From the NCBI RefSeq assembly GCF_002211105.1, contig NZ_JPUA01000012.1:1-64000 (forward strand): a stretch of 64,000 nucleotides of DNA, in the 5' to 3' direction. Made by a program: the position numbers and the translations under genes. The notes beneath the pieces were generated by a model. That model did no database searches, was not told the origin of the DNA, and saw nothing but the letters and a program-made list of their open reading frames with translations. This document shows positions 8,531-15,890 of this stretch, in pieces. Source of the DNA: Halomonas campaniensis. GTDB lineage: Bacteria; Pseudomonadota; Gammaproteobacteria; Pseudomonadales; Halomonadaceae. Position 1 is the first letter of the stretch; the number at the start of each line of letters is the position of its first letter.

Positions 8531-9634
8531 ATGACTATGTCTCATCACAACAATAACGCGTTACAAGTTGAAAAAGGCAGTATCGATATCGTCAAGATTT
8601 TGCTGGAAGGTAGGGCTTTTTTTGCATTAATCGTGATCATTATTGTCTTTTCCATGCTCTCGCCTGTTTATTTTTCAACGGGTAATTTTTAAACCATGTC
8701 TTCGCATGTGGCTGTTTTTGGCTTGCTAGGCATCGGCATGCTGTTTGTCATTCTGACCGGCGGTATCGATTTATCGGTTGGCTCTACGCTGGCACTTTGC
8801 GGAGTGTTCGCGGGTATGTTGTTAGAAGGAGTAGAGATTGAAGCGCTTGATTTGGCTTTCTTTCCTTCAGTGTGGGTCGTCGTGGTACTTACCTGCTTAC
8901 TGGGCGGCCTGGTGGGGGCTATCAATGGCGTATTAGTGGCCTACTTCAAAGTGCCTGCTTTCGTGGCCACGCTGGGCATGTTGTATGTCGCGCGTGGAGC
9001 CGCACTGCTGTTAACCGATGGATTAACGTTCAATAGTTTAAGTGGTGACCCTGCATTAGGTAATACTGGGTTTGAATGGCTTGGGTTTAATAAACTATTC
9101 GGTATTCCTGTAGGTGTTTTGATTCTCTTTTGTGCTGCGGTTATTTGCATGTTGGCGCTCAGTCGTACGCCTTTTGGTCGGTGGATTTACTCTACCGGTG
9201 GCAATGCCCGTGCTGCAGAGCTTTCCGGGGTGCCCGTCAATCGCGTTAAGCTCTCCGTCTACATTATTTCCGGCGTGTGCGCAGCCATGGCTGGGATCGT
9301 GCTTGCCTCACAGTTGACCTCTGCTGGGCCTACGGCAGGTACCACCTATGAGCTAACAGCGATTGCTGCTGTCGTTATCGGCGGCGCCTCACTGATGGGG
9401 GGGCGTGGCACGGTTCGAAATACTTTATTGGGCGCATTTGTAATTGGCTTTCTAGCCGACGGTCTGGTCATCATCGGTGTGTCTGCTTATTGGCAAATGG
9501 TCTTCACGGGTAGCGTGATTGTCTTCGCCGTCATGTTAAATAATGTCCAATACAGTGCTAAAAGAAAGTCCTCGCAACAAGCCGAGAAAACGGCAGAAAT
9601 TAAGCGTGAAGGTTCTAGAGCAAGCGCTACTTAA
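8531..9634 (+). pseudogene. Ribose-class ABC permease (RbsC-like) with in-frame TAA; uninterrupted ORF 8696-9634
   Basis: The membrane permease should begin near 8531 (ATG, with a second ATG at 8537, behind GGATAGG). Reading on gives a cytoplasmic start, a first membrane helix (FFALIVIIIVFSML) and SPVYFSTGNF, then a TAA at 8690-8692. The frame resumes without a shift as TMSSHVAVFGLL, the normal continuation for this family. A single TTA (Leu) to TAA change would explain it. The remaining 312 aa from ATG 8696 contain the conserved LTGGIDLSVGS motif and the rest of the membrane domain. If the stop is real, the transporter may be inactive, rely on readthrough, or use reinitiation at 8696, losing its first helix. 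A sequencing error is the main alternative. Confidence 0.8.
8690..8692 (+). other. In-frame TAA stop inside the permease reading frame
   Basis: Codon 54 counted from ATG 8531 is TAA. The codons on both sides encode contiguous RbsC-family sequence in the same frame (…STGNF, then TMSSHVAVFG). The next Met codon, at 8696, is only 3 nt beyond the stop, which is a favourable geometry for translational reinitiation. Confidence 0.85.
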
Positions 9635-9712
9635 CGTAGCATTGCTTAGCAGTGTGGCCTGCTCAGGTCTACCGATTCAAAGACCAACAATCATAACTAT
9701 GAGGTAATAATC

Positions 9713-10669
9713 ATGCTTCCAAAAAGTAAAAAAATGCTTTTTACAGCTCTCGCTAGTGTCTCGATGCTCTTTAGTAGCTCTATAGTTGCTCAGGACAAGG
9801 GGCTGATCTCAATTATTGTCAATGATATGTCAAACCCCTATTGGCAAACAGAAGGAACAATTGCTGAGCGCACAGCAGAAGAGTTGGGCTATGATGCAAA
9901 TGTAAGTTCCCATGTGGGTGACACCAACACGGAAAGCAATCAGGTTGACACGGCAATTACCAATGGTGCTAAAGCAATCATTCTCGACCCCGCTAATGCG
10001 GACGGTTCCATTGGCGCGGTGCGAAGAGCAATCGAGGCGGGAATCCCGGTATTTATTATTAACGCTGAGATTAACCAGCAGGGATTAGCCAAGGCGCAAC
10101 TGGTTTCCAATAATGCACAGGGAGCCGCGTTAGGCGCGCAAGAGTGGGCAATGCAATTGGATGGCGAAGGATCTTATATAGAATTAAAAGGGCCTCCTTC
10201 CGATAATAATGCTGCGACAAGATCCAATGGCTATGAGACGGTGCTTAGCCAGTACCCTGACCTTACCCTCGCGGCGTCTGACATCGCTAATTGGGATCGG
10301 ACGGAAGGGCGCAATAAAATGCAGAGCATGCTCCGTTCTCATCCTGATATTCGAGGCGTCATTAGCGGTAATGACGAAATGGCCTTAGGCGCTATTGTCG
10401 CTCTGAAACAAGAGGGGCGGCTAGACGATGTATTGGTCGGTGGGTTTGACGGTTCACCCGATGCGGTTGATGCGGTTCGCTCGGGTGAGTTGGCCTACAC
10501 CGTGCTACAGCCGGTAGCCGTATTTGCAGAAGATGCCGTAAAAATCGCTGATCATTACATCAATACTGGAGAAACGGGGTTGGATAGTGAAAAGCAGCTT
10601 TATGACTGTATCCTTATTACGCCAGATAATGTAGATAACTATACCTCTCCCTTTGTTTTGGAAGAATAA
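9713..10669 (+). CDS. Periplasmic sugar/polyol-binding protein (RbsB-like, Peripla_BP_4)
   Basis: The 318-aa solute-binding protein delivers substrate to the ribose-class ABC importer. An N-terminal signal peptide (basic MLPKSKKM, hydrophobic core to about residue 25, likely cleavage near IVA/QD) is followed by the two-lobed binding domain. The domain begins GLISIIVNDMSNPYWQ and includes ISGNDEMALGAIVALKQ and VGGFDGSPDAVDAVRSGE, typical of the family. The gene follows the permease by 78 bp with a GAGG site. The extreme 3' end (codons VLEE-stop) is the first unit of a 15-bp tandem repeat that continues downstream, so the C-terminus may have been altered by repeat expansion. The ligand is probably a C4 polyol by context. 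Confidence 0.9.
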   Translation: MLPKSKKMLFTALASVSMLFSSSIVAQDKGLISIIVNDMSNPYWQTEGTIAERTAEELGYDANVSSHVGDTNTESNQVDTAITNGAKAIILDPANADGSIGAVRRAIEAGIPVFIINAEINQQGLAKAQLVSNNAQGAALGAQEWAMQLDGEGSYIELKGPPSDNNAATRSNGYETVLSQYPDLTLAASDIANWDRTEGRNKMQSMLRSHPDIRGVISGNDEMALGAIVALKQEGRLDDVLVGGFDGSPDAVDAVRSGELAYTVLQPVAVFAEDAVKIADHYINTGETGLDSEKQLYDCILITPDNVDNYTSPFVLEE

Positions 10670-10740
10670 GTTTTGGAAGAATAAGGTTTGGAAGAGTAGG
10701 TTTTAGAAGAGAATGCATTAGAAGAGTAAGTGTTAGAGAA
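10655..10740 (+). repeat. Degenerate 15-bp tandem repeat spanning the end of the binding-protein gene
   Basis: About 5.7 copies of a 15-bp unit close to gttttggaagaataa lie head to tail: 10655-10669, 10670-10684, 10685-10699, 10700-10714, 10715-10729 and a partial copy from 10730. The first copy encodes the last residues VLEE and the stop codon. Most later copies, if translated, repeat the same LEE-stop pattern. Divergence increases roughly with distance from the gene. It precedes an intrinsic terminator. Confidence 0.85.
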
Positions 10741-10752
10741 CCTTACCTAGAG

Positions 10753-10783
10753 GCCAGTCAGCTTTAAAGCTGGCTGGCTTTTT
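10753..10783 (+). terminator. Intrinsic terminator after the ABC transporter operon
   Basis: A long near-perfect stem (arms about 10753-10764 and 10767-10778, core CAGCTTTAAAGCTG, one G-T wobble) is followed by five T residues at 10779-10783. It separates the ABC transporter genes from the PfkB kinase gene, so the kinase is expressed by partial readthrough or from its own promoter. Confidence 0.8.
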
Positions 10784-10801
10784 GAATAAGAGGGTGTGTC
10801 A

Positions 10802-11707
10802 ATGATCTTTAATTTTGGTTCCATTAATATCGATTATACTTACCGTGTACCCTATTTTGTTCGCCCTGGCGAAACGTTGGAAAGCGGTGATTATAATATT
10901 GGATTAGGTGGAAAAGGCGTCAATCAGTCACTGGCAATAGCGCGTGCCAAAGGCATGGTGAGTCACTGGGGGCGAGTTTCATCGATAGATGCCTGGGTGA
11001 CCAGTGAGCTTGAGTCTGCGGGTGTGGGTGTGAAAGATATCGAATTGACCCCAGAGCCAAGTGGGCATGCCATCATTCAAATTGACGCACTGGGAGAAAA
11101 CGCTATTCTGTTGTTCTCTGGCGCCAATCATGGTTTTACGCAGGAGAGAATGACGGCGCTTATTGCGCAAACCGCTCCTGGAGACACAATACTTATTCAA
11201 AACGAATGTAACGGGCTTGGTCAGCTTATTCCATTAGCAGTGAGCCACGGTTGCAAGGTGATATTTAACCCTGCACCAATGACTTCGAAGGTATCATCAC
11301 TTCCTCTAGATCAATGTGAACTGCTTTTTTTTAACCGTACAGAGGCCGCCGCTTTATTAGAGATGCCGGTAGAATCCAGCGCTGCAGATTTGCTAAGGCG
11401 TTGTAAAGAATCGCTTGGCGATGTCGAGGTGGTTCTTACTCTAGGTAGCGAGGGGGCTTGGTATCAGCGCAGCAGTGAGACTCTTTTTCAAGCGGCTTTA
11501 AAGGTAAAGGCCATCGATACAACGGCCGCAGGCGATACCTTTGTGGGTTACTTCCTTGCCGCTAGGCAAGCTGGCCTAAAACCTTCTCAGTGCTTGCAAA
11601 GAGCAACAGCAGCTGCTGCCCTGGCGGTTCAAAAACACGGTGCTGCCAGTAGCATTCCGATGGCGGACGAGGTTGATAGATTGATGTGTCAACAAGAAGC
11701 GCTATAG
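10802..11707 (+). CDS. PfkB/ribokinase-family carbohydrate kinase
   Basis: The 301-aa kinase of the PfkB family transfers phosphate from ATP to a sugar hydroxyl in the cytoplasm. It shows the N-terminal sugar-binding glycine motif GLGGKGVNQSLAIARAKG (about residues 37-54) and the C-terminal catalytic/anion-hole motif DTTAAGDTFVGYF near 240. ATG 10802 is preferred over GTG 10796 because AGAGGG lies 7 bp before it. It is the last plus-strand gene of the tetritol region, beyond a terminator. Its role beside the DhaKL kinase is unclear: it could phosphorylate another polyol-derived sugar imported by the same ABC system, or ribose. Confidence 0.85.
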   Translation: MIFNFGSINIDYTYRVPYFVRPGETLESGDYNIGLGGKGVNQSLAIARAKGMVSHWGRVSSIDAWVTSELESAGVGVKDIELTPEPSGHAIIQIDALGENAILLFSGANHGFTQERMTALIAQTAPGDTILIQNECNGLGQLIPLAVSHGCKVIFNPAPMTSKVSSLPLDQCELLFFNRTEAAALLEMPVESSAADLLRRCKESLGDVEVVLTLGSEGAWYQRSSETLFQAALKVKAIDTTAAGDTFVGYFLAARQAGLKPSQCLQRATAAAALAVQKHGAASSIPMADEVDRLMCQQEAL

Positions 11708-11762
11708 AGTGCGGCAGCGGTTTGTTTTAAGCATTATCTTAGTCACTTTATCTTAGCGTCTT

Positions 11763-11793
11763 CAAAAGGCCGGCGGCAGTGACGCCCCGGCCT
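11763..11793 (-). terminator. Intrinsic terminator of the tct-aldolase operon
   Basis: Read on the minus strand, AGGCCGGGGC and GCCGCCGGCCT arms form a GC-rich stem with one bulge and a short loop, followed by a run of four T residues. It lies 19 bp after the aldolase stop codon, between the convergent PfkB kinase and aldolase genes. Confidence 0.7.
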
Positions 11794-11811
11794 CTAAGAG
11801 CCATATCGGAA

Positions 11812-12600
11812 TCAGGATCCTCCGAAATCAGCCGATTGCTCACGCCATTGTGCCGCCTCGTGGCGTAGGGTGTTGGCAAGCAGTGCTATGTCGTTGGGCC
11901 CTGCCACGAATCGGTAGCCACTATTGGTCAGAGTGGTGACATCGCGACCGGGGCCGGTGATGGTGCCCATCCAGCGCCCGCTATTGGCGATGCGGCGCTC
12001 AAGGTCTTCAATCAGACGGCGTACCTCGGGTGCCTCGAGACGTTCGAGCAAGCCCATAGAGCCAGCCAGGTCGTTGGGGCCGATGAACAGCATGTCTATG
12101 CCATCAACCTCGGCGATCGCCTCGACATTATCTGCCCCTTCAGTATGCTCGATCTGGGTGATCAACAGCAGGTCATCGTTGGCTTGACTGGCATAATCAC
12201 TGAAAGCGCCGTAGCCTGAGGCGCGTACGATAGGAGCCGCATAGCCACGCTGCCCTTGGGGAGGGTAGCGGCAGGCATCGACGACAGCTTGAGCCTGTCC
12301 GGCACTATTGACCATCGGTACCATGATCGAGCGTACCCCCATATCCAGGATCTTCTTCAGGTAGGTAGGATCGTTGGCGGGAATGCGCAAAACCGCTTCA
12401 CCACCCGCGGCTTCGATGGCGCGAACTAGGTGGGCGGTGTGTTCGAGGCTGGAGACACCGTGCTCGTTGTCGATCAGAATGGTTTTCCAGCCTGCCCAAA
12501 CGGCAATTTCGGCTAGCTCGGGGCTAGCGCTTTCCAGCCACAGGGCGCTAATGGCTCGACCCTGCTTAAGGGCAAGTTTTGTACGGTTGCGATGGTTCAT
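11812..12600 (-). CDS. HpcH/HpaI-family class II aldolase
   Basis: This 262-aa metal-dependent aldolase reversibly cleaves 4-hydroxy-2-oxo acids to pyruvate plus an aldehyde. Family hallmarks are visible: IDNEHG (catalytic His near residue 46), VLRIPAND (pyruvate-binding Arg near 72), QIEHTEG (metal-ligand Glu near 150) and IGPNDLAGSMG (metal-ligand Asp near 176). Relatives include HpaI, RhmA and GarL. It overlaps the TctA stop codon by 4 bp, so it is translationally coupled to the TctCBA importer. It presumably cleaves a product of the imported acid, though no dehydratase is encoded nearby to generate a 2-keto-3-deoxy substrate. The exact substrate is unknown. Confidence 0.88.
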   Translation of the reverse strand: MNHRNRTKLALKQGRAISALWLESASPELAEIAVWAGWKTILIDNEHGVSSLEHTAHLVRAIEAAGGEAVLRIPANDPTYLKKILDMGVRSIMVPMVNSAGQAQAVVDACRYPPQGQRGYAAPIVRASGYGAFSDYASQANDDLLLITQIEHTEGADNVEAIAEVDGIDMLFIGPNDLAGSMGLLERLEAPEVRRLIEDLERRIANSGRWMGTITGPGRDVTTLTNSGYRFVAGPNDIALLANTLRHEAAQWREQSADFGGS

Positions 12601-14120
12601 GGATAGGTTTCCGTTTCCGAAGAAGGGCTGGGGGAGCGACGCTGAACACTCTCATAGATACCGCGAGTCAGCAGTAACGCCCAGAGCAGCAGGGTGAGTG
12701 TGCCTAGCGCTGCCGCCCAGGGGCGATCGAAGAAGGCCAGCAAGTCGCCTTGGGCCTTCATCATCGATGTCATGAAGTTTTCCTCGACGATTGTGCCGAG
12801 AACGATACCCAGTATGGCGGGGGCCAGCGGAAAGCCATTGACCTCCATGGCGTATCCCAGAGCACCCAGCGCCAGCACTGTCCAGATAGCAATGACCGAA
12901 TTGGTAATGGCGTAAGCTCCCACCAACGAGAACAGTAGTACACAGGGCATGAGTACCCGACGCGGGATACGTATCACCTGACTGGAAGCCATGATCACCA
13001 ACAGGCCAGCAGGGATCATCGCGAGATTGCTCAGCGCGAATGCGCCGTAAAGGGTATGTACCAGTTCCGGCGACTCGGTAAATATCTGCGGCCCAGGTGA
13101 CATCCCGTTGAGTAGCAGGATGCCGATGGCAATAGCCGTGACGCTATCCCCGGGGATGCCGAACACCAACGCTGGCGTCCAGGCGCCGCCGATAGCTGCA
13201 TTGTTGGCGGAGCCACCGTCGGTTACGCCCTCAATGTACCCCGTGCCGTAGCGTTCGGGATGGCGCGAGAAGCGCCGTGAAATCGCATAACAGATCCAAG
13301 CAGCGATATCTGCCCCGGCGCCGGGCAGCGCGCCGATCAGGGTGCCAAGTACGCTGGAGAGGGCGATGTTGCGCTTGAAGCGACGCAGTACGAGCGCTGC
13401 TTTATGCAGCGCTTTGGAAAACGACTCTTGTGCTGCATTGGCAGGTTGATCGCGATGTCCTGTCTGTGCACTGCGCAGGATCTCGCTGAGCGCAAACAGG
13501 CCGATGATGGCAGGAATAAAGCTAATGCCATCGAACAGTTCGTAATTGCCGAAGGTGAAACGTGGATGGCCGACGGCAACATCGATGCCGATAGTGGCGA
13601 TAAATAAGCCAAGGAAGAGGCTGGAAAAACTCTTGGCGACGCTACCGTTGCTAGTTAGTACCGCGCAACTCAGTCCTAGGCAGGCCAGCCAGAAGGTTTC
13701 GAAGCTGGAAAACTGCACTGCGACACGGGCCAGCTGAGGGGCAATGAGCGCTAGAAGGGCGACACCCACCAGGCCTCCAATGCAGGCAGCGAACAATGAC
13801 ACCATCAGCGTCGAGCGGGAGCGTCCTGAGCGGGAAAGACGGTAAGCGTCCTCGACATAGGCAGCGGAGGCGGGCGTTCCGGGGATCCGCATCAAAGTGC
13901 CGGGTACGTCGCCAGCGAAAATTGCTGTGGTAGTCGTGGCGACAATGGCGCTGATGGCGATCAACGGATCCATGAAGTAGGTAAAGGGCACCAGAAGGGC
14001 CACCGCCATGGTAGCGGTTAGGCCCGGCATGGCGCCGATGAAAGTACCATAGAGCGTGCAGGCGAGGATGACCGCTAAGGACGTTGGGCTGAAAAGGGCG
14101 GCGAGGGTAGAGGCGCTCAT
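12597..14120 (-). CDS. tctA: Tripartite tricarboxylate transporter, large membrane subunit TctA
   Basis: This 507-aa polytopic inner-membrane protein is the large subunit of the TTT family of binding-protein-dependent secondary importers for carboxylates. Conserved family segments include GAMPGLTATMAVALLVPFTY near residue 27, IPGTPASAAYVEDAYRLS near 79 and GALPGAGADIAAW near 265. It follows TctB by 4 bp and overlaps the aldolase start by 4 bp, giving a tight minus-strand operon tctC-tctB-tctA-aldolase. Expression is probably controlled by the divergent LacI regulator. Substrate specificity resides mainly in TctC and cannot be read from this subunit. Confidence 0.93.
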   Translation of the reverse strand: MSASTLAALFSPTSLAVILACTLYGTFIGAMPGLTATMAVALLVPFTYFMDPLIAISAIVATTTTAIFAGDVPGTLMRIPGTPASAAYVEDAYRLSRSGRSRSTLMVSLFAACIGGLVGVALLALIAPQLARVAVQFSSFETFWLACLGLSCAVLTSNGSVAKSFSSLFLGLFIATIGIDVAVGHPRFTFGNYELFDGISFIPAIIGLFALSEILRSAQTGHRDQPANAAQESFSKALHKAALVLRRFKRNIALSSVLGTLIGALPGAGADIAAWICYAISRRFSRHPERYGTGYIEGVTDGGSANNAAIGGAWTPALVFGIPGDSVTAIAIGILLLNGMSPGPQIFTESPELVHTLYGAFALSNLAMIPAGLLVIMASSQVIRIPRRVLMPCVLLFSLVGAYAITNSVIAIWTVLALGALGYAMEVNGFPLAPAILGIVLGTIVEENFMTSMMKAQGDLLAFFDRPWAAALGTLTLLLWALLLTRGIYESVQRRSPSPSSETETYP

Positions 14121-14124
14121 AGAG

Positions 14125-14598
14125 TCACCATGCCATTGGTGTCAGCAGACCCCAGGGGAGCGGGACGCGCAGCAGTGAATAGAACAGCAGATGCACGCCG
14201 ATCACCAGGGGTAGCGCTAGCAGTGCTGCGCCCCCAGCACGCATGCCGAAGATCAGGGCTGTGGCGGAGACTGCCATGAAGGAAGCAATATGAAAGCCCA
14301 GGGGGTCGAGCAATAGGCCATAGCCGAGTATCACGATCAGCAGGGCCAGGGGGCGTGCCGCCATCCTCCAGCCTGTTTGCCGAGGCGGCATCGTCGAAGT
14401 ACTCGGCGCCTTCCGCCGCCCCCGCGATCCAAAGCCGATTAGCGCTCCGCAAACTATCAGGCCAATCGCCGCGATGGAGGGAAACAGGCCGGGGCCGTAC
14501 TCCAGCCCGGCCAGGGACGGAAAGGTTGAGGCGCGCCAGAGCACCAGTGCGCCGAAGAGAACCAGTAGGCTCCCCGATAAGCGATCATTGCAGTACAT
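14125..14598 (-). CDS. tctB: Tripartite tricarboxylate transporter, small membrane subunit TctB
   Basis: This 157-aa membrane protein is of TctB size and has about four hydrophobic segments (near residues 8-22, 38-55, 83-115 and 120-145). The GPGLFPSI motif after the first helix is typical of TctB. TctB proteins diverge in sequence, so position between TctC and TctA is part of the evidence. It is an accessory membrane subunit of the proton- or sodium-coupled importer. Confidence 0.88.
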   Translation of the reverse strand: MYCNDRLSGSLLVLFGALVLWRASTFPSLAGLEYGPGLFPSIAAIGLIVCGALIGFGSRGRRKAPSTSTMPPRQTGWRMAARPLALLIVILGYGLLLDPLGFHIASFMAVSATALIFGMRAGGAALLALPLVIGVHLLFYSLLRVPLPWGLLTPMAW

Positions 14599-14628
14599 GA
14601 ATACCTCCTGCTTATCAATCGGCCTCGC

Positions 14629-15627
14629 TTACTTAGCGAGGCCGATCGCTTCGACCACTTCGCCCAATTGACGATCAGCCTCAGCGAGGAGTTGAGCGGT
14701 TTCGTGGCGATTCTCGAACACTACTTGAGTGCCACTGCTGCGCTTGAACTCGGCCCAAGCTTCACTGTTGATAGCTGTCTCGATTGCTTGCTCGTAGGCA
14801 CAGGCGATCTCGTCCGGTAGACCGTCAGGGCCGCTGACCGTCACAAAGGCACTCAGTGTCCATCCACTCTCCAGTGTGTCAGCTGTCAAGGGGACTTCAG
14901 GCATCTGTTCCATCGGGGTATCGCTCATATAGCCCAGCGCCTTTAGCTCCCCCTGTTCGATCAGGTTGCGGGCCTCAGAGAGCGAAGGTGTCGCGACATC
15001 AACGCCCCCCGCCATCAACTCCTTGAGTGCAGGCCCCGCGCCTTGGCTAGGGATCCAGCGAATGGCATCGGGAGCCAAGCCTTCGGCCTTGAGCATACCG
15101 GCTAGGGCGAGATGCCAGATGCCGCCCTGGGCGGTTCCCGAAGCGGTCAATTCTCCGGGGTTCTGGCGTGCTTCGTCGAGTAGGGCCTCAAGTGTTTCGT
15201 AGGGCGAATTATTTTGTACCACTACCCCAGGGGAGCTGCGGTTAATCAATGCAATGGGCGTGATGTCCTGGTAAGTCAGCGGCGTTAGGCCGAGCCAGTG
15301 CATGGTGTCGATCTCGACCGTGGCGGCACCAATGGTATAGCCGTCAGGATTGCCACGGGCAAGTGAGGTATGGCCTACAACGCCGTTACCACCGGTGCGG
15401 TTGATGACGTTGAAGGGCACGCCCATTTGTTCCTCAAGCAAGCTGGCCAACCGACGTGCATTGGCGTCGGTGCCTCCACCGGTTCCCCAGGGAACGATAA
15501 AGGTGACGGCTCGCTCGGGCTGCCAGTGACAGGTTTCAGTGTTATCGGCTGAGGCGGAAGTGGCTGCCAACGAGGCACATAGGGCCAGTGAAATAGTCAT
15601 TATTGTTGTCGAATTTGTGCTTGTCAT
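14629..15627 (-). CDS. tctC: Tripartite tricarboxylate transporter periplasmic binding protein TctC
   Basis: The 332-aa extracytoplasmic receptor (Bug/TctC family) captures the substrate for TctAB. The signal peptide covers about residues 1-27 (hydrophobic core MTISLALCASLAATSASA, cleavage after SASA). The mature protein has the hallmark FIVPWGTGGGTDANARRLASL near 50 and a typical NRTGGNGVVGH segment. A GGAG site precedes the start. It is the first gene of the minus-strand operon and lies downstream of the LacI-type palindrome at 15713-15726. Bug proteins bind di- and tricarboxylates, amino acids or aromatic acids; the downstream aldolase suggests a hydroxylated or sugar-derived acid. Confidence 0.92.
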   Translation of the reverse strand: MTSTNSTTIMTISLALCASLAATSASADNTETCHWQPERAVTFIVPWGTGGGTDANARRLASLLEEQMGVPFNVINRTGGNGVVGHTSLARGNPDGYTIGAATVEIDTMHWLGLTPLTYQDITPIALINRSSPGVVVQNNSPYETLEALLDEARQNPGELTASGTAQGGIWHLALAGMLKAEGLAPDAIRWIPSQGAGPALKELMAGGVDVATPSLSEARNLIEQGELKALGYMSDTPMEQMPEVPLTADTLESGWTLSAFVTVSGPDGLPDEIACAYEQAIETAINSEAWAEFKRSSGTQVVFENRHETAQLLAEADRQLGEVVEAIGLAK

Positions 15628-15712
15628 GCTGTGTGCTCCAGACAGTGGCGAGGGATCTTGACGGCGTTTTCTGATAGTTGTTGAGATGCCTTCATCGTTA
15701 TTTTTTACCTAG

Positions 15713-15726
15713 TTCAATCGATTGAA
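15713..15726. promoter_or_regulatory. Perfect 14-bp LacI-type operator
   Basis: TTCAATCGATTGAA is a perfect palindrome with the central CG typical of LacI/GalR-family operators. It lies between tctC (start 15627) and the divergent LacI gene (start 15891). It overlaps the candidate -35 element of the lacI-like promoter, suggesting autoregulation as well as control of the transporter operon. Confidence 0.7.
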
Positions 15727-15751
15727 TAAATACAACTTTGGTCGTTATAAA
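15722..15751 (+). promoter_or_regulatory. Candidate sigma-70 promoter for the LacI-family gene
   Basis: TTGAAT (15722-15727), an 18-bp spacer and TATAAA (15746-15751) form a reasonable sigma-70 promoter reading toward the regulator gene. Its -35 box overlaps the palindromic operator. The leader to ATG 15891 would be about 130 nt. Confidence 0.5.
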
Positions 15752-15890
15752 ATTGGAATTCCGTGTTTACGAGGCTTGCGATATCACTAAAAAAGCCGCT
15801 ATGAGAGTATGTTGCTCATAATTCCAAAAGGAGGCTGGCGTACTAGATCGCGTTCCGTCGCCTATAAATCATGGGAGTTGAGATTTTTAT

